DNA of 64,000 bases. Source: Microbacterium kyungheense. Its GTDB lineage: Bacteria; Actinomycetota; Actinomycetes; Actinomycetales; Microbacteriaceae. Shown piece by piece: positions 1 to 9,433 of this stretch. The position numbers were made by a program, and so were the translations under genes. Within the stretch, counting starts at the first letter, position 1. Every line of letters starts with the position of its first letter. A model generated the notes under the pieces. The model was not told where the DNA came from. It worked only from the letters and a program-made list of their open reading frames with translations, and ran no database searches. Location: the NCBI RefSeq assembly GCF_006783905.1, contig NZ_VFPE01000001.1, positions 372,001 to 436,000 of the forward strand, read 5' to 3'.

Positions 1-162
1 CTCGTGAGCTACGCGAAGGGTCGTCGTGAGAAGACGATGACCGAGCGTCTGCAGAACGAGATCCTGGACGCCTCGAACGGCCTGGGTGCCGCGGTCAAGC
101 GCCGTGAGGACACCCACAAGATGGCCGAGTCGAACCGCGCCTTCGCGCACTACCGCTGGTAA
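1..162 (+). CDS. rpsG: 30S ribosomal protein S7, 3' end only
   Basis: This is the last 53 residues of S7, the head protein of the 30S subunit that organises the 3' major domain of 16S rRNA. The frame is open from base 1 and stops at TAA 160-162. The translated end, ...NRAFAHYRW, is the typical S7 C-terminus. The start lies outside the window. It is followed by fusA and tuf as in the usual str operon, and rpsL would be expected just upstream. Confidence 0.95.
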   Translation, partial: LVSYAKGRREKTMTERLQNEILDASNGLGAAVKRREDTHKMAESNRAFAHYRW

Positions 163-174
163 TCAGCGTCAGAG

Positions 175-249
175 CGTCTCGTCTCGCTCGTACCTCGCTC
201 GCTCAACGACCGGGCCCCGGTCGTTGAGCGGGCGGAGCGAGACGAAACG
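175..249. repeat. Palindromic dispersed repeat in the rpsG-fusA spacer
   Basis: A perfect hairpin core pairs GCTCAACGACCGG (201-213) with CCGGTCGTTGAGC (217-229) over a 3-base centre. It is embedded in a longer, less exact inverted repeat whose outer arms read CGTCTCGTCTCGCTC on the left and GAGCGAGACGAAACG on the right. A half copy with the same core lies in the rplM leader (61868-61915). It sits in the spacer between co-oriented genes, so it is probably transcribed as an RNA hairpin. I see no tail of T residues that would make it a normal terminator. Confidence 0.75.
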
Positions 250-283
250 CCCCAGAACCACCTTCAACCCGTAAGGACACCCC

Positions 284-2398
284 GTGGCACAAGAAGTGCT
301 CACCGACCTCAACAAGGTCCGCAACATCGGCATCATGGCGCACATCGATGCCGGCAAGACGACGACGACCGAGCGCATCCTGTTCTACACGGGCGTCAAC
401 CACAAGATCGGCGAGACGCACGACGGCGCTGCCACCACCGACTGGATGGAGCAGGAGCAGGAGCGCGGCATCACGATCACGTCGGCCGCCGTCACGTGCT
501 TCTGGAACAAGAACCAGATCAACATCATCGACACGCCCGGCCACGTCGACTTCACGGTCGAGGTCGAGCGTTCGCTCCGCGTCCTCGATGGCGCCGTCGC
601 CGTCTTCGACGGCAAGGAGGGCGTCGAGCCCCAGTCCGAGACGGTGTGGCGTCAGGCCGACAAGTACGACGTGCCCCGCATCTGCTTCGTCAACAAGATG
701 GACAAGCTGGGCGCCGACTTCTACTTCACGGTCGACACCATCGTCAACCGCCTGAAGGCCAAGCCGCTCGTCCTGCAGCTGCCGATCGGTGCTGAGAACG
801 ACTTCGTGGGCGTCATCGACCTCGTCGAGATGCGCGCGCTGGTCTGGCCCGGCGATGCCAAGGGCGACGTGACCATGGGCGCCAAGTACGAGATCCAGGA
901 GATCCCGGCCGACCTCGCCGACAAGGCCGCCGAGTACCGCGAGATCCTCCTCGAGACCGTCGCCGAGACCGACGAGGAGCTTCTCGAGAAGCACTTCGGC
1001 GGTGAGGAGCTCACGGTCGCCGAGATCAAGGCGGCGATCCGCAAGCTCACGATCGCTTCCGAGATCTACCCGGTCCTGTGTGGCTCGGCGTTCAAGAACC
1101 GCGGCGTGCAGCCGATGCTCGACGCGGTCGTGGACTACCTGCCCTCGCCGCTCGACGTCCCCGCCATCGAGGCGAAGGACCCGAAGAACGAAGAGATCAT
1201 CATCGAGCGTCACGCCGACCGCGAGGAGCCCTTCGCGGCGCTCGCGTTCAAGATCGTGACGCACCCGTTCTTTGGCCGTCTGACCTACATCCGCGTCTAC
1301 TCGGGTCACCTCGACTCGGGTGCCCAGGTCGTCAACGCGACCAAGGGCAAGAAGGAGCGCATCGGGAAGATCTTCCAGATGCACGCCAACAAGGAGATGC
1401 CGGTCGACTCGGTCACCGCCGGTCACATCTACGCCGTCATCGGCCTCAAGGACACCACCACCGGTGACACCCTGTCGGATGCCGCCAACCAGGTCGTCCT
1501 CGAGTCGATGACGTTCCCGGAGCCGGTCATCGAGGTCGCCATCGAGCCCAAGACGAAGGCCGACCAGGAGAAGCTGGGTCTCGCGATCCAGAAGCTCGCC
1601 GAAGAGGACCCGACGTTCCGCGTCGAGCAGAACGCCGAGACCGGCCAGACCGTCATCAAGGGCATGGGCGAGCTGCACCTCGACATCCTGGTCGACCGCA
1701 TGAAGCGGGAGTTCAAGGTCGAGGCCAACGTCGGCAAGCCGCAGGTCGCGTACCGCGAGACGATCAAGAAGACCGTCGAGCGTCACGACTACACGCACAA
1801 GAAGCAGACCGGTGGTTCGGGTCAGTTCGCGAAGATCCAGTTCGCGCTGGAGCCTCTCGAGGTCACGGCCGACAAGATCTACGAGTTCGAGAACAAGGTC
1901 AGCGGTGGCCGCATCCCGCGCGAGTACATCGGACCCACCGACCAGGGCTTCCAGGACGCCATGAACGTCGGCGTGCTCGCCGGCTACCCCATGGTGGGCG
2001 TGAAGGCGATCCTCCTCGACGGTGCCTCGCACGACGTCGACTCGTCCGAGATGGCGTTCAAGATCGCCGGCTCGATGGGCTTCAAGGAGGCCGTCCGCAA
2101 GGCGAACCCCGTCATCCTCGAGCCGCTCATGGCGGTCGAGGTGCGTACTCCCGAGGAGTACATGGGTGACGTCATCGGCGACCTGAACTCGCGTCGTGGC
2201 CAGATCCAGTCGATGGAGGACGCCCAGGGCGTCAAGGTCGTCCGGGCTCTGGTGCCGCTGTCCGAGATGTTCGGCTACATCGGCGACCTGCGGTCGAAGA
2301 CCTCTGGCCGCGCGGTGTACTCGATGGAGTTCGACAGCTACGCCGAGGTTCCTCGCAACGTCGCTGACGAGATCGTCCAGAAGGTCAAGGGCGAGTAA
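284..2398 (+). CDS. fusA: Elongation factor G
   Basis: EF-G is the ribosomal translocase GTPase of the cytoplasm. The 704-residue product has the normal length. It shows the GTPase motifs in order: P-loop AHIDAGKTT (about 19-27), RGITI switch, DTPGH and NKMD. The EF-G domains II-V follow. The GTG start is preceded by a purine-rich stretch (GTAAGGA). It lies 121 bases behind rpsG across a palindromic repeat and is followed by a hairpin before tuf. Nothing unusual is seen in the protein. Confidence 0.98.
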   Translation: MAQEVLTDLNKVRNIGIMAHIDAGKTTTTERILFYTGVNHKIGETHDGAATTDWMEQEQERGITITSAAVTCFWNKNQINIIDTPGHVDFTVEVERSLRVLDGAVAVFDGKEGVEPQSETVWRQADKYDVPRICFVNKMDKLGADFYFTVDTIVNRLKAKPLVLQLPIGAENDFVGVIDLVEMRALVWPGDAKGDVTMGAKYEIQEIPADLADKAAEYREILLETVAETDEELLEKHFGGEELTVAEIKAAIRKLTIASEIYPVLCGSAFKNRGVQPMLDAVVDYLPSPLDVPAIEAKDPKNEEIIIERHADREEPFAALAFKIVTHPFFGRLTYIRVYSGHLDSGAQVVNATKGKKERIGKIFQMHANKEMPVDSVTAGHIYAVIGLKDTTTGDTLSDAANQVVLESMTFPEPVIEVAIEPKTKADQEKLGLAIQKLAEEDPTFRVEQNAETGQTVIKGMGELHLDILVDRMKREFKVEANVGKPQVAYRETIKKTVERHDYTHKKQTGGSGQFAKIQFALEPLEVTADKIYEFENKVSGGRIPREYIGPTDQGFQDAMNVGVLAGYPMVGVKAILLDGASHDVDSSEMAFKIAGSMGFKEAVRKANPVILEPLMAVEVRTPEEYMGDVIGDLNSRRGQIQSMEDAQGVKVVRALVPLSEMFGYIGDLRSKTSGRAVYSMEFDSYAEVPRNVADEIVQKVKGE

Positions 2399-2407
2399 CC
2401 CTTTCTG

Positions 2408-2437
2408 CCGGGATGCCTCGGTGACGAGGCATCCCGG
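2408..2437 (+). terminator. GGATGCC-type hairpin behind fusA
   Basis: A perfect inverted repeat pairs CCGGGATGCCTCG (2408-2420) with CGAGGCATCCCGG (2425-2437) over a GTGA loop, directly behind the fusA stop. No run of T follows, so termination is not certain and it could also be an RNA-processing or stabilising structure between fusA and tuf. It is one member of a recurring hairpin family in this window. Confidence 0.6.
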
Positions 2438-2555
2438 CGGCACAACTTCACACAGAATCAACAGAACCGTCTCTACTAAGCTGGAGACATCCCCGTAGAC
2501 GACCGACGCACACCAGCGTCCGGAACCTCTACACGAACGTCCTGAGGAGGACCCA

Positions 2556-3749
2556 GTGGCTAAGGCCAAGTTCGAGCGCACCAAGCCGCACGTGAACATC
2601 GGAACGATCGGTCACGTCGACCACGGCAAGACCACGCTCACCGCAGCTATCTCGAAGGTGCTCGCCGACAAGTACCCGTCGGCCACCAACGTGCAGCGCG
2701 ACTTCGCGTCGATCGACTCGGCTCCCGAGGAGCGTCAGCGCGGTATCACGATCAACATCTCGCACGTCGAGTACGAGACCCCGAAGCGTCACTACGCTCA
2801 CGTCGACGCCCCGGGTCACGCCGACTACATCAAGAACATGATCACCGGTGCCGCTCAGATGGACGGCGCGATCCTCGTGGTCGCCGCCACCGACGGCCCG
2901 ATGGCTCAGACGCGTGAGCACGTGCTGCTCGCCAAGCAGGTCGGCGTCCCCTACCTGCTGGTCGCGCTGAACAAGTCGGACATGGTCGACGACGAGGAGA
3001 TCCTGGAGCTCGTCGAGCTCGAGGTCCGCGAGCTCCTCTCGTCGCAGGACTTCGACGGCGACAACGCCCCCGTCGTGCGCGTCTCGGGCCTGAAGGCTCT
3101 CGAGGGCGACGAGCAGTGGACGCAGTCGATCCTCGACCTGATGGAGGCCGTGGACTCGTCGATCCCCGACCCGGTGCGTGACAAGGACAAGCCGTTCCTC
3201 ATGCCCATCGAGGACGTCTTCACCATCACCGGCCGTGGCACGGTCGTCACGGGCCGCGCCGAGCGTGGCACGCTGGCCATCAACTCCGAGGTCGAGATCG
3301 TGGGTCTGCGCCCGACGCAGAAGACGATCGTCACCGGTATCGAGATGTTCCACAAGCAGCTCGACGAGGCATGGGCCGGCGAGAACTGTGGTCTGCTCCT
3401 GCGCGGCACCAAGCGTGACGACGTCGAGCGCGGCCAGGTCGTCGTGAAGCCCGGCTCGGTCACCCCGCACACCAACTTCGAGGGCACGGCGTACATCCTG
3501 TCCAAGGAGGAGGGCGGCCGTCACAACCCGTTCTTCACGAACTACCGTCCGCAGTTCTACTTCCGCACCACCGACGTCACCGGCGTCATCACGCTGCCCG
3601 AGGGCACCGAGATGGTCATGCCCGGCGACACCACCGACATGACGGTCGAGCTGATCCAGCCGATCGCCATGGAGGAGGGCCTCGGCTACGCCATCCGTGA
3701 GGGTGGCCGCACCGTCGGCGCCGGCACGGTCACGAAGATCATCAAGTAA
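2556..3749 (+). CDS. tuf: Elongation factor Tu
   Basis: EF-Tu carries aminoacyl-tRNA to the ribosomal A site in a GTP-dependent way. The product has 397 residues, the usual length, with P-loop GHVDHGKTT (19-27), [13 protein letters not shown] and NKSD, then the two beta-barrel domains. The GTG start at 2556 is fixed by a strong ribosome-binding site, GAGGAGG (2544-2550). The 157-base gap after fusA contains a hairpin and leaves room for a separate tuf promoter, but I could not identify convincing boxes. A strong terminator ends the unit. Confidence 0.98.
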   Translation: MAKAKFERTKPHVNIGTIGHVDHGKTTLTAAISKVLADKYPSATNVQRDFASIDSAPEERQRGITINISHVEYETPKRHYAHVDAPGHADYIKNMITGAAQMDGAILVVAATDGPMAQTREHVLLAKQVGVPYLLVALNKSDMVDDEEILELVELEVRELLSSQDFDGDNAPVVRVSGLKALEGDEQWTQSILDLMEAVDSSIPDPVRDKDKPFLMPIEDVFTITGRGTVVTGRAERGTLAINSEVEIVGLRPTQKTIVTGIEMFHKQLDEAWAGENCGLLLRGTKRDDVERGQVVVKPGSVTPHTNFEGTAYILSKEEGGRHNPFFTNYRPQFYFRTTDVTGVITLPEGTEMVMPGDTTDMTVELIQPIAMEEGLGYAIREGGRTVGAGTVTKIIK

Positions 3750-3765
3750 TCTTCGACTGCTGTAG

Positions 3766-3798
3766 AGAGGGCCGCACCCGCAAGGGTGCGGCCCTCTT
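3766..3798 (+). terminator. Rho-independent terminator of tuf
   Basis: A 14-bp perfect stem, AGAGGGCCGCACCC (3766-3779) with GGGTGCGGCCCTCT (3784-3797), closes on a GCAA tetraloop (GNRA type) 16 bases behind the tuf stop. It is followed by TTGTCGTT, a weak T-rich tail. This is the likely end of the rpsG-fusA-tuf unit. Confidence 0.88.
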
Positions 3799-3840
3799 GT
3801 CGTTCCCCCCCCCCGCCCGCTCGCCCGCCCCCCCGGCCCC

Positions 3841-4060
3841 CCGACCATGCCCCGCCCTGCGCGACCATGCCCTCTGGTTCGTGACCATGCCCTGCCCTGC
3901 GCGACCATGTCCTCTGGGTCGCGAACATGCCGTGTCGTCCGCGATCATGCCCCCGGCCGGAACAGGCACGGTCGCGATGGAAGGGGCAAGGTCGGCCGCG
4001 GATGGGCATGCTCGCGGCGAGAGGGACACGGCCGGCGTGCCGAGGGGGGCATGGTCGTGG
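3841..4060. repeat. 20-base-period degenerate array with central inversion
   Basis: Six units beginning with forms of GCGACCATGC start at 3841, 3861, 3881, 3901, 3921 and 3941, an exact 20-base step. From 3965 the reverse-complement motif (GGCACGGTCG, GGCAAGGTCG, GGCATGCTCG, GACACGGCCG) starts at 3965, 3985, 4005 and 4025. A further copy, GGCATGGTCG, starts at 4048. The unit length is not a multiple of three and the spacer has no credible gene, so this is not a coding repeat. The stretch 3799-4159 holds no gene I can support. Its first part (3804-3840) is a near-continuous C tract. Confidence 0.8.
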
Positions 4061-4159
4061 AGGCGGCGCGTCCTCCACAGGGGCGAGAGCGGCGCGACTT
4101 GTCCACACACGTGTGCAGCGCCCTGGTCGGGCTGAACGCGGCTGGCCACGATCGGATGC

Positions 4160-5119
4160 ATGGCCATACGTGACGGACGGATCGCGCTGTTCGACCGTGC
4201 AGGCGTGCGGCTCGACGTTGGCGCGCCAGTCGGGATCGCGCCCGGGCTGCTCGCACGCGTCCGTCCGGGTGCGTACGCCCTCGCATCCGAGTGGGAGCAG
4301 CTGTACAGCGAGATGCGGCTCCGTACGCTCGCGCACGCCGTGGCGTCGCGCCAGCGGGACGGGCTTGCGACGTTCTGCCGCGCGACAGCGTCGGCGCTGT
4401 GGCGGCAATCCGTGTTCCGCACCCGGAGCGACAGGGTCGACGTCATCGTCCCGCGCCCGTACACGCGACGCGACACCGCCGACGTGGTCCGGCATCAGGA
4501 GCCGCTGCCCGAGAACGACGTCGCCCTCATCGACGGGCTCCGGGTGACGTCGCTCGACCGGACGGTGTACGACGTCATCCGCACCGGCTCACCCGAAGCG
4601 GGGATCGTCGCGTTCGACGACGCGCTGCGCAAGACGGCGTGGGACGAGGTCGCGCTGACGTACGACCACACGAGCGCCGAGGCGTTCCGAACGCTCGTGC
4701 GAGAGCGGGTGGTCGCCGGAACCAGGGCGCGCGGCATCCGCCAAGCCCGCGTCCTCACCGAGCTGGCCGACGGCCGAACGCAGCTTCCGGGCGAGGCGGT
4801 GTCGCGATTGTGGATGCTGCAGCTCGGCGTTCCGCCTCCGCAGCTGCAGTTGCGCGTCGAGCTCGGCGACGGCAGGTTCGCGCTTCTCGATCAGGCGTGG
4901 CCGGAGCGCGGTCGCTGGATGGAGTTCGACGGCGCGATCAAGATCGCCGACGCCGACTTCATGTCGGGGCGGACCGCGGCCCAAGTGGCGGCCGACCAGC
5001 ACGAACGCGAGCGGCTCGTCGTGCGTGCGACCGGGTGGCGCTGCGACCGTTACGGATTCGAGCAGCTCGCTTCCCTCGACGTGTTCGCGGGGTATCTGCG
5101 TTCCATCGGCATGAGATAG
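4160..5119 (+). CDS. AbiEi-like / DUF559-like hypothetical protein
   Basis: This 319-residue protein has an N-terminal part resembling actinobacterial AbiEi-type antitoxin or winged-helix proteins (pattern VRPGAYALASEWEQL, then VTSLDRTVYDVIR). Its C-terminal part resembles the DUF559/Vsr-like PD-(D/E)XK fold. The candidate nuclease residues are D244 in LLDQAW, E255 in EFDG and K261. Such fusions are common orphan genes in actinobacteria and their function is not established. I see no AbiEii toxin next to it. Whether it cuts or merely binds DNA is inference. The ATG at 4160 has no strong ribosome-binding site. It lies alone behind the 20-base-period array. Confidence 0.6.
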   Translation: MAIRDGRIALFDRAGVRLDVGAPVGIAPGLLARVRPGAYALASEWEQLYSEMRLRTLAHAVASRQRDGLATFCRATASALWRQSVFRTRSDRVDVIVPRPYTRRDTADVVRHQEPLPENDVALIDGLRVTSLDRTVYDVIRTGSPEAGIVAFDDALRKTAWDEVALTYDHTSAEAFRTLVRERVVAGTRARGIRQARVLTELADGRTQLPGEAVSRLWMLQLGVPPPQLQLRVELGDGRFALLDQAWPERGRWMEFDGAIKIADADFMSGRTAAQVAADQHERERLVVRATGWRCDRYGFEQLASLDVFAGYLRSIGMR

Positions 5120-5222
5120 CCCGGCGCGTGGCGGACGCCGCTTGCCGGAAAGGGTTCCGCCGGCGGCATCCCTCCCGCGAGAATGTGACGTGACGCCGCA
5201 GTCGGGGCGAGAAGGAGTGAGC

Positions 5223-5438
5223 ATGGGAATCGACGACATCGTCAACCAGGGCAAGGACTTCCTGGAGCAGAACAAGGACAAGATCGACGACGTCCTCAAG
5301 TCGGAGCAGGCCGAGGGCGTCAGCGACAACGTGCTGGACGCCGCTGCCGATTTCGTGAAGAAGGTGGCGCCCGACAGCATCGACCAGCACGTCGACGGTG
5401 TGCGCGACAACATCGACAAGGCCGTCGGCAACGAGTGA
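5223..5438 (+). CDS. Rv0909/MT0933-like putative antitoxin
   Basis: A small acidic 71-residue protein beginning MGIDDIVNQGKDFLEQN and containing KSEQAEGVSDNVLDAAADF matches the MT0933 (Rv0909) antitoxin-like family, whose members are helical and usually about 60-75 residues long. The ATG at 5223 is chosen over the upstream in-frame start at 5142 because AAGGAG lies at the right distance and the family begins here. The Rv0910-like partner toxin is not adjacent, so it may be an orphan or a stress protein unrelated to a toxin. A perfect 22-bp hairpin follows. Confidence 0.75.
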   Translation: MGIDDIVNQGKDFLEQNKDKIDDVLKSEQAEGVSDNVLDAAADFVKKVAPDSIDQHVDGVRDNIDKAVGNE

Positions 5439-5440
5439 CC

Positions 5441-5490
5441 TGAGACAGTCGAAGCGGCCCGGGGCGACCCGGGCCGCTTCGACTGTCTCA
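5441..5490 (+). terminator. Perfect 22-bp hairpin terminator
   Basis: The arms 5441-5462 (starting TGAGACAGTCGAAGC) and 5469-5490 are exact reverse complements around a 6-base loop, immediately after the antitoxin-like gene. This is the longest perfect stem in the window. It has no T tail, and because it is symmetrical it could act in both directions. Confidence 0.8.
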
Positions 5491-5948
5491 GCACGGGCCG
5501 TCGACGCGGAGGCAGGCTCCTGGCGCCGTCCGCGTTGTTGTCGAGCCGCTACTTGACGGGATCACCTGCGAGGCATAGCTTTGCCCCGGGAACACGCTTC
5601 GGCTCGTGTTTGGGGAGAAATGCCGAACCGCTTGGGGAAGCACGACCGCATCATTCTCACTTGCCGTTGCGTGATTGGGAGGGGGCCCCATCTGGGGCGC
5701 CCTGCGTCGTTACGACAGAGGCCGGGCTGCCCCGAGGTCCGTCCTCTCACCCCACCCCGTCAGCGCTGTTGTGACGGGGGCCGAGCCCTTCGCCACTCCC
5801 GATGGCGAGGGCTCGGTCGCGGGCGCGAGTACCTCCCGCGGGTAAGCACCGGCCGCCCCTTCCGCCGTGCCGGCGGCATCCATTCCTCTCCGCAGCGGAT
5901 GCCGCCTGAGAAACGCCCGAGCATACCCGCGTCGCGACACGCCCGAGT
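5491..5948. other. Gene-free spacer before the S10 operon
   Basis: No reading frame here has a credible start, codon bias or family resemblance. Visible structure includes a hairpin at 5781-5815 (CCGAGCCCTTCGCCA pairing with TGGCGAGGGCTCGG, one bulge). A GGCGGCATCC (5872-5881)/GGATGCCGCC (5897-5906) hairpin stands shortly before the rpsJ promoter. The part 5560-5680 is poorer in GC than the flanks. It may hold a decayed gene or an unrecognised RNA; I cannot decide. Confidence 0.5.
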
Positions 5949-5977
5949 TTGCGACACGCCCGGGCTGCACGTAGACT
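5949..5977 (+). promoter_or_regulatory. Promoter of the S10-spc operon
   Basis: A -35 box TTGCGA (5949-5954) and a -10 box TAGACT (5972-5977) are 17 bases apart, a good match for the actinobacterial housekeeping sigma factor. It is followed by a leader of more than 300 bases before rpsJ. The rplM promoter has the same -10 box. Confidence 0.75.
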
Positions 5978-6311
5978 AGTGAGGTTCCACATTCCGGCGC
6001 CCCTCTTGGCGTGCGCTGGATCACTGCCAGGGCAGTGCATAGGCGGCGCAACGCGCAGGGTCCTAGGCCGCGGGCAGCAGAACCACCACATCCAGAATCC
6101 ACCTCCAGCGGAGCCATGCTCTGCGCGGGCGGAGAACGGATGCCGGGAGCGGCGCTTCGGCGCGGCATCCGGATTGACAGCAGAACAGCGGTGCAGCATC
6201 CCTCGACAAGCTCGGGAACCGAGCGGCCGCGAGGAACAGTGCCAGGGCGCTCAGCGCCCATGTGCGTCCAATGCCACAGGGGTATGACGCGAGAAAGAGA
6301 GTGAGCAGACA
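5978..6311 (+). promoter_or_regulatory. Long rpsJ (S10 operon) leader
   Basis: This untranslated leader contains several structures. A short hairpin element at 5997-6013 (GCGCC, four bases, TTGGCGTG) is shared with the infA leader. There is a nested GGATGCC hairpin with arms CGGATGCCG (6137-6145) and CGGCATCCG (6163-6171), and a small stem GGGCGC/GCGCCC (6245-6259). A word CCTCGACAAGCTCGGGA (6201-6217) resembles dispersed repeats I know from related genomes. Leaders of S10 operons often mediate feedback by a ribosomal protein such as L4; that is an inference here. Confidence 0.5.
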
Positions 6312-6620
6312 ATGGCGGGACAGAAGATCCGCATTCGCCTGAAGTCGTACGACCACGAGGTCATCGACTCGTCGGCGCGCAAGATCGTCGACACCGTGAC
6401 CCGTGCGGGCGCGACGGTTGTGGGCCCGGTGCCCCTTCCGACCGAGAAGAACGTGATCGCTGTGATCCGTTCGCCTCACAAGTACAAGGACAGCCGCGAG
6501 CACTTCGAGATGCGCACCCACAAGCGCCTGATCGACATCGTCGACCCGACGCCCAAGGCGGTCGACTCGCTCATGCGCCTCGACCTCCCGGCCGATGTCA
6601 ACATCGAGATCAAGCTCTGA
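6312..6620 (+). CDS. rpsJ: 30S ribosomal protein S10
   Basis: S10 belongs to the 30S head and, as NusE, to transcription antitermination complexes. The 102 residues begin [19 protein letters not shown] and contain the family segment [20 protein letters not shown]. It is the first gene of the S10 cluster, behind a promoter and a structured leader, and ends 8 bases before rplC. Confidence 0.97.
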   Translation: MAGQKIRIRLKSYDHEVIDSSARKIVDTVTRAGATVVGPVPLPTEKNVIAVIRSPHKYKDSREHFEMRTHKRLIDIVDPTPKAVDSLMRLDLPADVNIEIKL

Positions 6621-6628
6621 GGTTCGAC

Positions 6629-7288
6629 ATGGCTGACATCAACAACAAGGTTTCCAAGGGCCTGCTGGGCACCAAGCTCGGCATGACCCAGGTCTGGGAC
6701 GAGAACGGCAAGCTCGTTCCCGTCACCGTCATCGAGATCGCTCCGAACGTCGTGACCCAGGTCCGCACGCCGGAGAAGGACGGCTACAAGGCCGTCCAGA
6801 TCGCCTACGGCCAGATCGACCCCCGCAAGGTGAACAAGCCCCAGACGGCCCACTTCGAGGCCGCCGGTGTCACCCCGCGCCGTCACCTCACCGAGATCCG
6901 CACCGCGGACGCCGCTGACTACTCACTCGGTCAGGAGCTCACGGTGGACGGCACGTTCGAGGCCGGCCAGCTGGTCGACGTCGTCGGCACCAGCAAGGGC
7001 AAGGGCACCGCGGGTGTCATGAAGCGTCACAACTTCAAGGGCGTCTCCGCTTCGCACGGTGCGCACCGCAACCACCGCAAGCCCGGTTCGATCGGCGCAT
7101 CGTCGACCCCGAGCCGCGTCTTCAAGGGCATGCGCATGGCCGGCCGTATGGGTGGCGAGCGCGTGACCGTTCTCAACCTCAAGGTGCACGGCATCGACGC
7201 CGAGAAGGGTCTGCTGCTCGTCAAGGGCGCCGTCCCCGGTGCTCGTGGCCGCATCGTCTACGTCCGCAACGCAGTGAAGGGTGCCTGA
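6629..7288 (+). CDS. rplC: 50S ribosomal protein L3
   Basis: L3 binds near the peptidyl-transferase centre and initiates 50S assembly. The 219-residue product shows [17 protein letters not shown] near the start and the core-loop segment [20 protein letters not shown]. The GAGG at the end of rpsJ serves as its ribosome-binding site, implying translational coupling in the operon. Confidence 0.97.
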   Translation: MADINNKVSKGLLGTKLGMTQVWDENGKLVPVTVIEIAPNVVTQVRTPEKDGYKAVQIAYGQIDPRKVNKPQTAHFEAAGVTPRRHLTEIRTADAADYSLGQELTVDGTFEAGQLVDVVGTSKGKGTAGVMKRHNFKGVSASHGAHRNHRKPGSIGASSTPSRVFKGMRMAGRMGGERVTVLNLKVHGIDAEKGLLLVKGAVPGARGRIVYVRNAVKGA

Positions 7289-7292
7289 TCTC

Positions 7293-7955
7293 ATGGCTGA
7301 CTCGACTCTCGCGCTCGACGTCGTGAAGGCAGACGGCAAGAAGGCCGGCTCGGTTGAGCTGCCCGCCGCTCTGTTCGACGTCAAGACGAACATCCCGCTC
7401 ATCCACCAGGTCGTCGTCGCGCAGCTCGCGGCGGCTCGCCAGGGCACCCACTCGACCAAGCGTCGCGGTGAGGTCTCGGGCGCCGGCCGCAAGCCCTTCA
7501 AGCAGAAGGGCACGGGTAACGCCCGCCAGGGCTCGATCCGCGCGCCGCACATGACCGGCGGTGGCATCGTGCACGGCCCGAAGCCGCGCGACTACTCGCA
7601 GCGCACCCCCAAGAAGATGATCGCCGCCGCCCTCCTGGGCGCGCTCAGCGACCGTGCTCGTGGCGAGCGTCTGCACGTCGTGGAGTCCTTCGGCATCGAG
7701 GGCGCCCCGTCGACCAAGACCGCTGCCGCGGTCCTGACCGGTCTCGGCGCCGTCAAGAACGTGCTCGTGGTCGTGGACCGCACGGACGACATCAGCGTCC
7801 TCAGCGTCCGCAACATCCCGTTCGCGCACGTGCTGCCGTTCGACCAGCTCAACGCCTACGACGTGCTCGTCTCGGACGACATCGTCTTCACCAAGGCCGC
7901 CTACGACGCGTTCGTCTCGTCGAAGACCGCCGCCACCGAGGAGGCCTCGGCATGA
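7293..7955 (+). CDS. rplD: 50S ribosomal protein L4
   Basis: L4 lines the peptide exit tunnel and in many bacteria represses its own S10 operon. The product has 220 residues starting [19 protein letters not shown]. It contains the tunnel-loop segment [22 protein letters not shown] 7293 is preferred to an in-frame GTG at 7281 because the latter overlaps rplC and the family begins at MAD; the GAAGGG at 7277-7282 suits the ATG. Confidence 0.96.
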   Translation: MADSTLALDVVKADGKKAGSVELPAALFDVKTNIPLIHQVVVAQLAAARQGTHSTKRRGEVSGAGRKPFKQKGTGNARQGSIRAPHMTGGGIVHGPKPRDYSQRTPKKMIAAALLGALSDRARGERLHVVESFGIEGAPSTKTAAAVLTGLGAVKNVLVVVDRTDDISVLSVRNIPFAHVLPFDQLNAYDVLVSDDIVFTKAAYDAFVSSKTAATEEASA

Positions 7956-8251
7956 CCGCCGTCAACAAGGACCCGCGCGACATCATCCTGAAGCCGGTCG
8001 TTTCGGAGAAGAGCTACTCGCTCATCGACGAGGGCAAGTACACCTTCCTCGTCGACCCGCGTGCCTCGAAGACCGAGATCAAGCTCGCGATCGAGAAGAT
8101 CTTCGGCGTCAAGGTCGCTGCGGTCAACACGCTCAACCGCGCGGGCAAGGCCCGTCGCACCCGCTTCGGCACCGGCAAGCGCAAGGACACCAAGCGTGCC
8201 ATCGTGACCCTGAAGTCGGGCACCATCGACATCTTCACGGCAGTCGGCTGA
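7952..8251 (+). CDS. rplW: 50S ribosomal protein L23
   Basis: L23 sits at the tunnel exit and docks trigger factor and SRP. The 99 residues include [20 protein letters not shown] and [20 protein letters not shown]. The start overlaps the rplD stop by 4 bases (ATGA) and uses a strong GAGGAGG site inside rplD. Confidence 0.97.
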   Translation: MTAVNKDPRDIILKPVVSEKSYSLIDEGKYTFLVDPRASKTEIKLAIEKIFGVKVAAVNTLNRAGKARRTRFGTGKRKDTKRAIVTLKSGTIDIFTAVG

Positions 8252-8277
8252 CGGTCGGGAACGAGGACTAGAGAACT

Positions 8278-9117
8278 ATGGCTATTCGCAAGTACAAGCC
8301 CACGACCCCGGGTCGCCGCGGCTCGTCGGTGGCCGACTTCGCCGAGATCACGCGATCGACGCCGGAGAAGTCGCTCCTCCGCCCGCTCAGCAAGACCGGT
8401 GGCCGCAACAACCAGGGCCGCATCACCACGCGTCACATCGGTGGTGGCCACAAGCGTCAGTACCGCGTCATCGACTTCCGTCGCAACGACAAGGACGGCG
8501 TCAACGCCAAGGTCGCGCACATCGAGTACGACCCCAACCGCACCGCGCGCATCGCGCTGCTGCACTACTTCGACGGTGAGAAGCGTTACATCCTCGCCCC
8601 GAACAAGCTCCAGCAGGGCGACATCATCGAGTCGGGTCCCTCGGCCGACATCAAGCCGGGCAACAACCTGCCGCTGAAGAACATCCCCACCGGTACCGTG
8701 ATCCACGCGATCGAGCTCCGCCCCGGCGGCGGCGCGAAGATCGCGCGTTCGGCCGGTGCGTCGGTGCGTCTCGTCGCCAAGGACGGCCCCTACGCCCAGC
8801 TGCGTCTGCCCTCGGGCGAGATCCGCAACGTCGACGCGCGCTGCCGCGCGACCGTCGGCGAGGTCGGCAACGCCGAGCAGTCGAACATCAACTGGGGCAA
8901 GGCCGGCCGCAACCGCTGGAAGGGCATCCGCCCGACCGTCCGCGGTGTCGCGATGAACCCGGTCGACCACCCGCATGGTGGTGGTGAGGGCAAGACGTCC
9001 GGTGGTCGTCACCCCGTTTCGCCGTGGGGCCAGGCCGAAGGCCGCACCCGTCACGCGAACAAGGAAAGTGACAAGTACATCGTCCGTCGTCGCAACGCCG
9101 GCAAGAAGCGCAAGTAG
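8278..9117 (+). CDS. rplB: 50S ribosomal protein L2
   Basis: L2 is an essential 50S core protein at the subunit interface and peptidyl-transferase region. It has 279 residues, beginning [20 protein letters not shown]. The conserved [20 protein letters not shown] segment near the C-terminus carries the functionally important histidine. It starts 26 bases after rplW behind GAGGACTAGAG. Confidence 0.98.
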   Translation: MAIRKYKPTTPGRRGSSVADFAEITRSTPEKSLLRPLSKTGGRNNQGRITTRHIGGGHKRQYRVIDFRRNDKDGVNAKVAHIEYDPNRTARIALLHYFDGEKRYILAPNKLQQGDIIESGPSADIKPGNNLPLKNIPTGTVIHAIELRPGGGAKIARSAGASVRLVAKDGPYAQLRLPSGEIRNVDARCRATVGEVGNAEQSNINWGKAGRNRWKGIRPTVRGVAMNPVDHPHGGGEGKTSGGRHPVSPWGQAEGRTRHANKESDKYIVRRRNAGKKRK

Positions 9118-9129
9118 GAGTAGAGGAAG

Positions 9130-9411
9130 ATGCCTCGCAGCCTTAAGAAGGGCCCCTTCGTCGACGAGCACCTGCTTCGCAAGGTCGTCGTCCAGAACGA
9201 AGCCGGCACCAAGAACGTCATCAAGACCTGGTCGCGCCGTTCGATGATCATCCCGGCCATGCTGGGTCACACCATCGCCGTGCACGACGGTCGCAAGCAC
9301 ATCCCCGTGTTCGTGACCGAGACCATGGTCGGCCACAAGCTGGGCGAATTCGCGCCCACCCGCACCTTCCGCGGCCACGTGAAGGACGACAAGAAGGGCC
9401 GCCGCCGCTGA
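9130..9411 (+). CDS. rpsS: 30S ribosomal protein S19
   Basis: S19 is a 30S head protein that contacts the A site and bridges to the 50S subunit. The 93 residues start [16 protein letters not shown] and contain [19 protein letters not shown] and [12 protein letters not shown], all family hallmarks. A purine-rich AGAGGAAG precedes the ATG, and the gene follows rplB by 12 bases. Confidence 0.97.
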   Translation: MPRSLKKGPFVDEHLLRKVVVQNEAGTKNVIKTWSRRSMIIPAMLGHTIAVHDGRKHIPVFVTETMVGHKLGEFAPTRTFRGHVKDDKKGRRR

Positions 9412-9433
9412 CGCGGGGGCAGAGGAGAGAGAA

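Noticed and set aside
2441..2482. tuf promoter with TTCACA and TACTAA or TAAGCT boxes
   Set aside because: Spacing is 21 bases for one pair, and no acceptable -35 box matches the other, so I did not list it as a feature.
203..2599. Very long open frame on the minus strand opposite fusA, and similar ones opposite tuf, rplB and secY
   Set aside because: They mirror the codon bias of the real genes, have no family resemblance and overlap universally conserved proteins; they are artefacts of high GC.
3841..4060. CRISPR-like array
   Set aside because: The units are 20 bases long without conserved repeat and unique spacer parts, orientation flips in the middle, and no cas genes are present.
5581..5979. 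Possible 132-residue protein in the spacer before rpsJ
   Set aside because: Its codon use and composition (many Arg, Cys and Pro, low complexity) are not gene-like, and it runs into the rpsJ promoter.
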